From NCBI GenBank assembly GCA_016929015.1, contig JAFGJQ010000189.1, forward strand, positions 1-35,364: a stretch of 35,364 nucleotides of DNA, written 5' to 3'. Source of the stretch: Phycisphaerae bacterium (GTDB lineage: Bacteria > Planctomycetota > Phycisphaerae > UBA1845). Under the pieces are notes generated by a model, which was not told the origin of the DNA, made no database searches, and saw nothing but the letters and a program-made list of their open reading frames with translations. Below, piece after piece: positions 16,591 to 24,621 of the stretch (position 1 is the first letter of the stretch; every line of letters starts with the position of its first letter). Both the position numbers and the translations under genes were made by a program.

Positions 16591-16601
16591 GCTGATTGGC
16601 C

Positions 16602-16631
16602 AGTATACAGAGTTGCGACGGTCTCCGGCAA
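16602..16631 (-). promoter_or_regulatory. Candidate promoter of the ABC operon
   Basis: On the minus strand TTGCCG (16626-16631) and TATACT (16602-16607) are 18 bases apart. The start of transcription would fall about 4 bases before the ATG, giving a nearly leaderless message. A better -35 box, TTGACA at 16637-16642, has no good -10 at the right distance. Confidence 0.45.
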
Positions 16632-16653
16632 CGCGATGTCAACACGGCGGTGA

Positions 16654-16666
16654 TGGAACAGTTGCA
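16654..16666. promoter_or_regulatory. LacI-type operator between ABC and GH3 operons
   Basis: TGGAACAGTTGCA differs by one base from the reverse complement of the perfect palindrome at 13000-13012 (TGCAACAGTTGCA). It sits in the divergent region, 64 bases before the binding-protein start and 256 bases before GH3. It is therefore a candidate site for the neighbouring LacI regulator on one or both operons. Confidence 0.6.
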
Positions 16667-16773
16667 GAAGGAGGGCAGGCGGGCACTGCGCCGCCATCGC
16701 TCGCCACCCGGGCGGCGAGGCAGTTCCGCGTCTGAGGCTGACCCGTGGCCCACGACGCGAACGGAGCGGTGGC

Positions 16774-16802
16774 TTGACAAGGGCCGGGGCAACGTGGAAT
16801 CA
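16774..16802 (+). promoter_or_regulatory. Candidate promoter of the GH3 operon
   Basis: TTGACA at 16774-16779 is a perfect -35 box. The -10 is weak: GAATCA at 16797-16802 after 17 bases. It would give a leader of about 110 bases to the GH3 ATG. Confidence 0.35.
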
Positions 16803-16921
16803 TGCGGGGACGCGGCGGGCTCGACTGTCTCGCCGGGCCTGCGGTCGGCGCGGGACTTGACCGTGGTCGGCTCGGGCCTGCTGGCGACACGTACCCCTCA
16901 CAAAGGTGCAAGAAGAATCTG

Positions 16922-19297
16922 ATGACACGTGAAGACACTCTGACGGTTGAAGCTTATCAGGAGCGGCGGGCATCGCGCGTCGCCGCCTGGCACGATGCTG
17001 CCTCGGTGGGGTGGGGCTCGAAATGCCGGCGGATGGTGGTCATGGCGGCCACGGCGCTGGTGCTGTGCGGCCAGGCATCCAGGAACACTGCGCGGGCCGA
17101 CGCGCCACGAAAGCTGGAGATGGGTGCGGAGGCCCGCATCGACGCGCTGCTCTCCCAGATGACGCTGGAGGAGAAGATCGGCCAGCTTACGCAGCAGTTC
17201 GGCGGCCGGCACCAGGACGCAAACCCGGACGTGGCTGGCGGGGTCCGCGAGGACCTGCTTGGCGCGATCCGCGCGGGCAGAATCGGGTCCGTGCTCGGCG
17301 CACACGGGGCGGAGTACACCAACGCGATCCAGCGGGCGGCCGTGGAGGAGTCTCGACTGCGAATCCCGCTGATCCTCGGCAATGACGTGATCCACGGGTA
17401 CCGGACCGTCTTCCCCATTCCGCTGGGCGAGGCCGCAAGCTGGGATTGCGACCTCGTGGAGCGGACGGCGCGGATGGCGGCCGTCGAGGCCCGGGCGGCC
17501 GGCACGCACTGGACGTTCGCGCCGATGGTGGACATCACGCGCGATCCACGCTGGGGTCGCATCGCCGAAGGGTCTGGTGAGGACCCGTTCCTGGGCTCGG
17601 CCATGGCCGCGGCGCGGGTGCGAGGCTTCCAGGGGACATCCATCGCAGCGCCGGACGCCGTGCTGGCGTGCGTCAAGCACTATGTCGCCTACGGCGGCGC
17701 CGAGTCCGGTCGCGACTACAACACGGTAGACTGCTCGGAACAGCGGCTGCGCGAGCTGTACCTGCCGCCCTTTCACGCGGCGGTCCGGGCCGGGTGCGGA
17801 TCGCTGATGAGCGCCTTCAATGACCTCAACGGCGTGCCGGCGTCGGCCAACCGATTCACGCTGGATCGCATTCTGCGGCAGGAATGGGGATTCGACGGGT
17901 TCGTGGTCAGCGATTGGAACTCCATCGGGGAGTTGGTGCAGCACGGCTACGCGGCCGACGCGAAGGACGCGGCGGAAAAGGCCCTGCTGGCGGGCGTGGA
18001 CATGGACATGTCGTCGTTCGCCTATCGCGAGCACCTGAGCGAACTGGTGGAGCAGGGGAGCGTGCCCGAATCCGCCATCGACCGGAGTGTGCGCCGCGTC
18101 CTGCGGGCGAAGTTTGCGCTGGGGCTGTTCGACAACCCGTATGCCGATCCGAAAGTCGAGGCCAAGGTCACGCTGTGCGATGCACACCGGCAACTCGCCC
18201 GGGAATCGGCGGCGCGGTCCATGGTTCTGCTGAAAAACGAAGGCGGGCTTCTTCCGCTGAAGAAAGACGTGGGCAGCCTGGCCGTCATCGGACCTCTGGC
18301 GGACAATCAGCGTGATCCGCTGGGCACGTGGGCCGGCATCGGCCGGTGGGAAGACGTGGTGACGGTGCTGGCCGGCATCCAGGCGGCCGTGGCGGAGGGG
18401 ACCCGCGTGCAGCACGTGCCGGGCTGCGAGATTGACGCGGAGATTGACGGCGGCATCGATGCTGCGGTGGAGGCTGCCCGCCAGGCGGAGGTGGCCGTCC
18501 TGGTAATCGGCGAAAGCGAATCCATGAGCGGTGAGGCTCGCTGCCGGACGACGCTCGACCTGCCCGCGGCGCAGGAGCGGCTGCTGCAGGCCGTTCACGC
18601 CACGGGAAAACCCGTGGTGGTCGTGCTGCTCAACGGTCGTCCGCTGTCGATCCGCTGGGCGGCGGAGCACGTGCCGGCCATCCTGGAGGCGTGGCATCCC
18701 GGCGTGGAGTGCGGGCACGCGGTGGCAGATGTGCTGTTCGGCAACGTGAACCCCGGCGGCAAGCTGCCGGTCACGTTTCCGCGGGCGGTGGGCCAGGTGC
18801 CGATCTGCTACAACCAAAAGAACACGGGCCGGCCGCCGAGTGACGACCGCTTCACGTCGAAGTACCTCGACCTGCCCACGACCCCGTTGTTTCCGTTCGG
18901 GCACGGGTTGAGCTACACGACGTTCGAGTTTCGCAACCTGACCATCACGCCGGGTGAGATCGGACCGGCCGGCGCGGTGGAGGTGAGCGTGGAGGTGGTC
19001 AACACGGGCGACCGGTCCGGTGACGAGGTGGTGCAGTTGTACGTCCGCGACCCGGTGGCCCGCGTGACGCGCCCCGTGCGGGAGCTGAAGGGGTTCCGGC
19101 GAATCTCGCTGAAGCCGGGGGAAATGCAGCGCGTGACGTTCGCACTGGGTCCGGAGCACCTTGGCTTCTACGACGAGCACATGGAGTACGTGGTGGAGCC
19201 GGGGGCCTTCCACATCTGGGTGGGGCCCGGCTCCGAGGGGGGGCTGGAAGGCGCGTTCATCGTCAGCGATCCCGGCGCGGCGCAACCAAGACCGTGA
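16922..19297 (+). CDS. GH3 beta-glucosidase, exported
   Basis: A 791-residue glycoside hydrolase family 3 enzyme with the three usual parts: (alpha/beta) barrel about 68-400, alpha/beta sandwich about 430-650, and fibronectin III-like domain about 690-785. The nucleophile is D331 in GFVVSDWN. KHYVAYGG and GRDYNTVD of the barrel and the acid/base candidate E538 in SMSGEAR are present. PLFPFGHGLSYTTFEF links to the last domain. A hydrophobic stretch at 38-50 followed by ARADA near 60 looks like a signal peptide preceded by an unusually long 37-residue lead; an internal Met at 38 would give a more normal signal. The ATG at 16922 has only moderate purine-rich sequence upstream. It should remove glucose from the non-reducing ends of beta-gluco-oligosaccharides in the periplasm, feeding the symporter encoded 45 bases downstream. 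Confidence 0.94.
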   Translation: MTREDTLTVEAYQERRASRVAAWHDAASVGWGSKCRRMVVMAATALVLCGQASRNTARADAPRKLEMGAEARIDALLSQMTLEEKIGQLTQQFGGRHQDANPDVAGGVREDLLGAIRAGRIGSVLGAHGAEYTNAIQRAAVEESRLRIPLILGNDVIHGYRTVFPIPLGEAASWDCDLVERTARMAAVEARAAGTHWTFAPMVDITRDPRWGRIAEGSGEDPFLGSAMAAARVRGFQGTSIAAPDAVLACVKHYVAYGGAESGRDYNTVDCSEQRLRELYLPPFHAAVRAGCGSLMSAFNDLNGVPASANRFTLDRILRQEWGFDGFVVSDWNSIGELVQHGYAADAKDAAEKALLAGVDMDMSSFAYREHLSELVEQGSVPESAIDRSVRRVLRAKFALGLFDNPYADPKVEAKVTLCDAHRQLARESAARSMVLLKNEGGLLPLKKDVGSLAVIGPLADNQRDPLGTWAGIGRWEDVVTVLAGIQAAVAEGTRVQHVPGCEIDAEIDGGIDAAVEAARQAEVAVLVIGESESMSGEARCRTTLDLPAAQERLLQAVHATGKPVVVVLLNGRPLSIRWAAEHVPAILEAWHPGVECGHAVADVLFGNVNPGGKLPVTFPRAVGQVPICYNQKNTGRPPSDDRFTSKYLDLPTTPLFPFGHGLSYTTFEFRNLTITPGEIGPAGAVEVSVEVVNTGDRSGDEVVQLYVRDPVARVTRPVRELKGFRRISLKPGEMQRVTFALGPEHLGFYDEHMEYVVEPGAFHIWVGPGSEGGLEGAFIVSDPGAAQPRP

Positions 19298-19342
19298 CTG
19301 TCGGCGTCTCGCGATTCATCACACACGCAGGAGAAGCGATTC

Positions 19343-20941
19343 ATGTCCTCACTCGATGTCACCCTTCTGATTCTGTACTTCGTGGGAGTAGGCGGTGTGG
19401 GCTATTGGTCAAGCCGTCGCAGCCTCGACAGCAGCAAGTCGTATTTCCTGGGCGGCCAGACGGTGGGGTGGTTTGCGATCGGGGCCAGCCTGTTCGCGAG
19501 CAACATCTCCGCCGAGCACTTCATCGGCCTCGCCGGGTCGGGTGCCTCCAGTGGCCTGGCGGTCGGGCAGTTTGAATGGCTCGCGTGTTTCGTCCTGCTT
19601 CTGCTGGGATGGCTGTTTGTGCCCTTCTATCTCCGAACCGGTGTCTTCACGATGCCGGAGTTTCTCGAACGGCGATACAACGCACACTGCCGGACATATC
19701 TGTCCGCGGTATCGCTCATCGCCTACGTGTTCACCAAGATCAGCGTTGCCCTCTGGGCGGCGGCCATGGTGCTGCACACGATCCTGGGCTGGGACATCTG
19801 GACGGGTGCGATCATCCTGCTTGTGGCCACCGGCATCTACACAGTCTTCGGCGGACTTCGCGCGGTGATCTATACGGAGCTGTTTCAGGCTTTCATCCTT
19901 ATTGCCGGCGGCGTATTTCTCACCGTGGCGGCCCTGGGCCGGGTTGGCGGCATAACCGACCTCGCCAATGGCGTGCCGGCCCACTTCTTCAACCTGTGGA
20001 AGAGCGTGGACCATCCCGACTTCCCATGGACAGGCATCCTTTTCGGGGCCCCGATCCTTGGCATCTGGTACTGGTGTACGGACCAGATGATCGTGCAGCG
20101 AACGCTCGCCGCGCCCAACGTGGCTCAAGCCCGGCGCGGCACGATTTTCGCCGGGTTCCTGAAGCTGCTGCCGGTGTTCATCCTGGTCCTGCCGGGCGTC
20201 GCCGGCCGCATTCTCTACCCGGAGGTCGCGCCGAACGCCATGTATGCAGAGCTGGTCGACAAGCTGCTGCCTTCGGGCGTAAAGGGACTGGTTATCGCAG
20301 CATTGCTCGCCGCTCTCATGAGCTCTTTGGCCGCGGTGTTCAACAGCAGCTCGACACTGGTCACCATGGATTTCTACCGGAAATGGCGTCCACAAGCCTC
20401 GGAGAAAGAGCTGGTTCGAGCAGGACAGGTCGCCACCGTCATCCTCGTCGTGTCCGGGCTGTTGTGGCTGCCCTTCATCGGCAAGATGAGCGACCAGCTT
20501 TTCGTCTACCTGCAGTCCGTGCAGGCATACGTGTCACCGCCGATCGCCGCGGTCTTCCTGGTGGGCCTGCTCTGGCGGCGTGCGAATGGCCCCGCCGCTC
20601 TGGCTTCACTCCTGATCGGGTTTGTTCTCGGCGCGGTTCGCTTCATCGCCGAAATCGGCGTCAAGACGGGCTGGCTGACAGATTCTGCAACGGCGTGGCT
20701 CGTCTCAATCAACTTCCTCCACTTCGCGATTGTGCTGTTTGTCGTGTCGATTGGCGTACTCGTGTTTGTCAGCCTGATCACGACTCGCACTGCGCCGAAG
20801 CTGGGTATCTTTGAGTCAGCTCGACCAGAGGGTGAAGTTTCTGTACGGCCCAACGGAGTCAATATCGCGATGAGTATCCTTCTGGCACTGACTGTCCTGG
20901 GGCTTTGGGCATACTTCAGCCCGCTCGTTTTCGGGGAGTAG
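19343..20941 (+). CDS. Sodium/solute symporter (SSS family, SGLT-like)
   Basis: A 532-residue membrane protein of the SSS family (TC 2.A.21), similar in layout to sodium/glucose symporters. About 13 hydrophobic helices are visible. Hallmarks include SYFLGGQTVGWFAIGASLFASNISAEHFIG, YTVFGGLRAVIYTELFQ and LVIAALLAALMSSLAAVFNSSSTLVTMDFY, the sodium-site helix. GGAGAAG 7 bases upstream fixes the ATG. It is 45 bases after GH3 and 34 before the next glycosidase, so the three form a plus-strand operon. Glucose or a small oligosaccharide released by GH3 is the likely substrate, from context only. Confidence 0.94.
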   Translation: MSSLDVTLLILYFVGVGGVGYWSSRRSLDSSKSYFLGGQTVGWFAIGASLFASNISAEHFIGLAGSGASSGLAVGQFEWLACFVLLLLGWLFVPFYLRTGVFTMPEFLERRYNAHCRTYLSAVSLIAYVFTKISVALWAAAMVLHTILGWDIWTGAIILLVATGIYTVFGGLRAVIYTELFQAFILIAGGVFLTVAALGRVGGITDLANGVPAHFFNLWKSVDHPDFPWTGILFGAPILGIWYWCTDQMIVQRTLAAPNVAQARRGTIFAGFLKLLPVFILVLPGVAGRILYPEVAPNAMYAELVDKLLPSGVKGLVIAALLAALMSSLAAVFNSSSTLVTMDFYRKWRPQASEKELVRAGQVATVILVVSGLLWLPFIGKMSDQLFVYLQSVQAYVSPPIAAVFLVGLLWRRANGPAALASLLIGFVLGAVRFIAEIGVKTGWLTDSATAWLVSINFLHFAIVLFVVSIGVLVFVSLITTRTAPKLGIFESARPEGEVSVRPNGVNIAMSILLALTVLGLWAYFSPLVFGE

Positions 20942-20975
20942 CTCGTGCGGCTCTCGCCAGGGGAGGAATTACCCG

Positions 20976-22325
20976 ATGCGTGGTCAATGCGGCATGAAGC
21001 AGGTTATCTGTACCGGCGTGCTCACATTCGGACTTGCCGCCACGGGGGCCTTTGCGGAAGATGCCCGGCGGCCTGTGTCCCAGCCGGCCAAGGAACCGAT
21101 CAGCGTGGTGAAGATCGCCAAAACGGATGTGGGTTACCGGCTGCTCCGCAACGGTGAGCCGTATTTCATCAAGGGGGCAGGCTACCAGAGCGGCCTCGAC
21201 AAGCTGCCGCCCGCCGGTGGAAACTCCATCCGCACATGGGACGCGGACTCCGCCGAAAAGCTGCTTGATGAGGCGCACGCCCTGGGTTTGACCGTCACCG
21301 TGGGCATCTGGCTGGGGCACGAACGACACGGGTTCCGTTACGACGACCCCCAACAAGTCGAAGGCGAAGTGACCAAGGCCCGGCAGACCGTGGAACGGCT
21401 CAAGGACCATCCGGCCGTTCTGCTGTGGGGCATCGGCAACGAGATGGAGGGCGACGGCAAGAACCCGCGGGTCTGGCAGACGGTCAATCGCATCGCGAGG
21501 CTCATCAAGGAGATCGACCCGAACCATCCGACCATGACCGTCATCGCGGGCGTGTGGCCGGACAAGATCACCCGGTTCAAAGAGCATTGTCCCGACGTGG
21601 ACATCCTCGGCGTAAACGTCTACGGCGATCTGAAGCCTTTCGTGCAGGAGTTGGAGCGCCAGCAGCTTGACCGGCCGTACGTCGTGACGGAATTCGGACC
21701 CACCGGCTGGTGGGATGCGTCAAAGACAAGCTGGGGCGCCGAGCGCGAGCCGACGAGCACGGAGAAGGGCGAGACGTATCTCCGCGCGTACCAGACGGCG
21801 GTGGCCGGCCGGCCCGGCCAGTGCCTGGGCTCCTATGTCTTCCTCTGGGGTCACAAGCAGGAGCACACCCGGACCTGGTTCGGCGTGTTCCTGCCCGAAG
21901 GAGAGGCGACGGCCCCGGTCGATGCCCTGACGTTTGCGTGGACGGGCAAATGGCCGGCCAATCGGTGCCCACGAATTGACGGGTTGACGCTGTCGTTGCC
22001 CGAGGCGGGCCGACGGATCGACGCGCAGGAACCGGTGCTGCGACCGGGCGAGACGTTCGTCTGTCGCGTCTCCGCCGCAGACCCCGACGACGACCGGCTG
22101 GTCTATCGCTGGGAGCTTCGCTCCGAATCCTCCGACCGAAAGACCGGCGGCGATAGCGAACTGGCGCCGCCCGCCCACCCGGACGCCCTCATTGCCGCCG
22201 ACGGCCCGACCGGGCGCTTCCGCGCACCGGCCACGCCCGGCGCCTACCGCATCTTCGTCTACGTCGTGGACCCCTCTGGCCGGGCGGCCACCGCGAATAT
22301 CCCTTTGCTCGTCAAGCAGGAGTAG
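20976..22325 (+). CDS. Secreted GH-A clan glycosidase (GH2-barrel-like) with C-terminal beta domain
   Basis: A 449-residue exported protein with a signal peptide at 1-28. Residues about 50-340 form a TIM-barrel glycosidase of clan GH-A, resembling the stand-alone GH2-type barrel proteins: the acid/base E156 lies in WGIGNEMEG and the nucleophile E239 in VVTEFGP. Residues about 345-449 are a beta-sandwich of PKD or Ig type (FVCRVSAADPDDDRLVYRWEL...YRIFVYVVDPSGRAATANIPLLV). The family number and substrate cannot be fixed by eye; beta-1,3-glucan cutting or transglycosylation is plausible from the setting. The ATG at 20976 has GGGGAGGA 8 bases upstream; an ATG six codons later is the alternative. 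A decayed copy of its 3' end lies at about 24951-25047. The next gene is convergent, 55 bases away. Confidence 0.85.
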   Translation: MRGQCGMKQVICTGVLTFGLAATGAFAEDARRPVSQPAKEPISVVKIAKTDVGYRLLRNGEPYFIKGAGYQSGLDKLPPAGGNSIRTWDADSAEKLLDEAHALGLTVTVGIWLGHERHGFRYDDPQQVEGEVTKARQTVERLKDHPAVLLWGIGNEMEGDGKNPRVWQTVNRIARLIKEIDPNHPTMTVIAGVWPDKITRFKEHCPDVDILGVNVYGDLKPFVQELERQQLDRPYVVTEFGPTGWWDASKTSWGAEREPTSTEKGETYLRAYQTAVAGRPGQCLGSYVFLWGHKQEHTRTWFGVFLPEGEATAPVDALTFAWTGKWPANRCPRIDGLTLSLPEAGRRIDAQEPVLRPGETFVCRVSAADPDDDRLVYRWELRSESSDRKTGGDSELAPPAHPDALIAADGPTGRFRAPATPGAYRIFVYVVDPSGRAATANIPLLVKQE

Positions 22326-22380
22326 CCCGGCCTCATCCACGGGTGGAGCAAGCGAAGAGCCGGATCCACCGGCCCTCGTC

Positions 22381-24621
22381 TCACTGGCCGGTCCCGAACA
22401 GCATCTGGTACTCGGCGAAATCGGCAGCGTCCACGTCTCCGTCCGTATGGAGATCGGCCTCGTCGCAGCCGAGCGGGTACGGCACGTTCGGACCGTTCAG
22501 GCAATCGGCAAAGAGAATGTAGTCCTCATGATCCACGTCGCCATCATCGTCGAGGTCGCCCGGGATCGGTGCGGTCAATATGACGCTCGTAGCGGTGTAT
22601 GCAATGTCATACGCATCAGGACCGGTGACGTCCGTGAACTCGCCGGTTCTGGACGTGAAAGTCATGACGGTAAACTCCTGGCCGGGCTGCGGAACGAAGC
22701 CCTCCACCGGCTCGACGTGCAGCGTCCCATCAAGGCTTGCCGCACCGGTGACGTGGAGAACGGCGTACTCGTCACCCGCAATCGTCCCAGCAACCCGGAT
22801 CAGGAGCTCGGCGTCCTGCTGCGTGTAGTCACCCTCGATCGTGAAGACCCCGGTTTGCGTGTCCGCGGGGTCGCCGCCGGGCCGCACGCTGCCACCGTTG
22901 AAGCTGATCACGCTGCCAATGAGCGTTCCCGTTCCAGTGAGCTTGCCCCAGCCGCCTACATGCACTTCGCCGGAGGGGACATCGGCGGGATCAACTTCGC
23001 CCACCGCGACCCGGCCGTGGTTGACGGTGAAGATTCCTGTACCGTATTCACCGACACCCAGATGCTCGCCGCACTTGAAGGCGGACCCGCTGCCACTGAG
23101 CGTGACCGTGCCCACGCCGGTGCTCTGCAGGCCGAGGCGGACCCCGCCGGGCTTCTCGAAGTGACCGCCGTCGGTGATGATCAGCGTACCCTCGCCCCCG
23201 TCGCCGACGTGCGCGGGATAACCCGTGTCGCTGGTGTATACCGAGCCTTCGCCGCTTATGGTGAGTTGTCCGAAGCTGCCCTCGCACCAACCCATGAAGA
23301 GTTCGTTGGCGGTGTGAACCTCTGACCCGTTCAGGATGTCCATGATGCCATGACCGACGTCGCCGACCACCAGCGCGGACTCTTCGGCGGTAAGCATGCT
23401 TGCGCCATCAAGCAGCAGGTAACCGTCGCTGCCCGCAGCCAGGCCGACATAAATCGTGCCGTCGGTCTCCGTGGACCTGACATCCGCGCCGCCCGTGATG
23501 TTGATGGCGCCGACACCACCCCCTGCGGATTGGATGCTGCCCAGCACAGACACGGTCGTGCCGCTGCCGGAAATGTTCAACTCGCCATCGCTGGTCTCAC
23601 AGGCCCCCACAACCAGGATATTGGCGGTTACGGCGGCCTGCTGGGATACGTTCATGGTGACATACCCCCAGTCGCCCACAATGAGGTATCCGCCGGCGTC
23701 GATTCTGGAACCGGCGTCGGACAGGGTCACCGAGGCAGAGCCGTCGGGTGTAGTACCCACAAAGAAATCCCCGGTGCTGAACTGGCTGGCCTGCGTGACG
23801 TCGAGCAGTCCGGTACCGCTGCAGCCGAGCGCGACCCAGTTGCCACCGTCGAATTCGGATTCACCGGTAAGTCTGACTTCGCCTTGGCCGCTCAATGAGT
23901 CGCCGACGTAGCAACCTTGAGAAGACACCCTGGCGCCGTTCAGCAGGTTGAGGAAGCCGTAACCACTGTCGCCAACCCGGAGAATCTCGTTCACGGTGAA
24001 TTCAGCGTCCGGGCCGTCGACGTTCAGGACGCCGGTGTTGCCGAAATCGTGGCCGCCCACGGCGGCGTATTCGGTGGTGACCGAGGCGCCGTCGCGGACA
24101 TACATGAGGCCGTCGCCGTCGTTGCCGACCACGAGATGGTCTGAGGCGTTCAGAGTCAGGCCGGATTCCAGATCGAGCGTGCCGGCGGAGTCATCCCACA
24201 ATCCGACGTGAGTCACGGTCGTATCGATCGTGCCGTTGTAGAAGAGGACCTCGGCAACGTGTCCGGCGTCCTCTCCCACGATCAGTGCAAAACCGGGGTG
24301 GTCGAGCGTGTAGGTGAAGCCGCCCAGGTCCAGGATGACCTTGTCGGTGCGGAAAAGGCACTCATCGTTGGTCACGGATTCGTAGAACGTGACCTCGTAG
24401 GCCGGGTCCATGCCGAGATCGAAGATCGCTCGGTCATCCTCCTGGGGGACCCAGTTCGGGACCCAATTCAGCCAGTAGTTGAACGAGCCGCCGGACAGGG
24501 AACTCCACAAATGGTCTTCCGCGCGGACGCTGCCCGAGGCGACGACGATTGCCGCCGTGCACAGCAGTGCCGTCTTGCCGACCGACGTTCGACAAGAACG
24601 ATTCAGGGCGAATGCACACAT
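22381..24621 (-). CDS. Secreted beta-repeat protein with dockerin-like C-terminus
   Basis: A 746-residue exported protein. Residues 1-35 are a signal peptide (TALLCTAAIVVASGSVRAED). Residues about 36-620 are made of many short repeats of the form (V/L)VGxxGxGxLxVxxGxxVxxxxxxVG, about 20-40 residues each, as in parallel beta-helix and PEP-CTERM-associated repeat proteins. Residues about 687-746 have two EF-type calcium loops (DLDDDGDVDHEDY and DLHTDGDVDAADF) in a dockerin-like arrangement. GAAGGAG precedes the ATG by 6 bases. No catalytic residues are recognisable. It could be an adhesin, a surface scaffold or a glycan-binding fibre. It is transcribed toward the GH-A glycosidase gene and may share a two-way terminator with it. 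Confidence 0.85.
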   Translation of the reverse strand: MCAFALNRSCRTSVGKTALLCTAAIVVASGSVRAEDHLWSSLSGGSFNYWLNWVPNWVPQEDDRAIFDLGMDPAYEVTFYESVTNDECLFRTDKVILDLGGFTYTLDHPGFALIVGEDAGHVAEVLFYNGTIDTTVTHVGLWDDSAGTLDLESGLTLNASDHLVVGNDGDGLMYVRDGASVTTEYAAVGGHDFGNTGVLNVDGPDAEFTVNEILRVGDSGYGFLNLLNGARVSSQGCYVGDSLSGQGEVRLTGESEFDGGNWVALGCSGTGLLDVTQASQFSTGDFFVGTTPDGSASVTLSDAGSRIDAGGYLIVGDWGYVTMNVSQQAAVTANILVVGACETSDGELNISGSGTTVSVLGSIQSAGGGVGAINITGGADVRSTETDGTIYVGLAAGSDGYLLLDGASMLTAEESALVVGDVGHGIMDILNGSEVHTANELFMGWCEGSFGQLTISGEGSVYTSDTGYPAHVGDGGEGTLIITDGGHFEKPGGVRLGLQSTGVGTVTLSGSGSAFKCGEHLGVGEYGTGIFTVNHGRVAVGEVDPADVPSGEVHVGGWGKLTGTGTLIGSVISFNGGSVRPGGDPADTQTGVFTIEGDYTQQDAELLIRVAGTIAGDEYAVLHVTGAASLDGTLHVEPVEGFVPQPGQEFTVMTFTSRTGEFTDVTGPDAYDIAYTATSVILTAPIPGDLDDDGDVDHEDYILFADCLNGPNVPYPLGCDEADLHTDGDVDAADFAEYQMLFGTGQ

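Noticed and set aside
16802-16921. Upstream extension of GH3 to the ATG at 16802
   Set aside because: It would add 40 Gly/Arg-rich residues, begin inside the predicted promoter, and has no ribosome site.
16898-19285. 795-codon minus-strand frame opposite GH3
   Set aside because: It is the complement of a well-supported GH3 gene and shows His/Arg-rich shadow composition with no domain.
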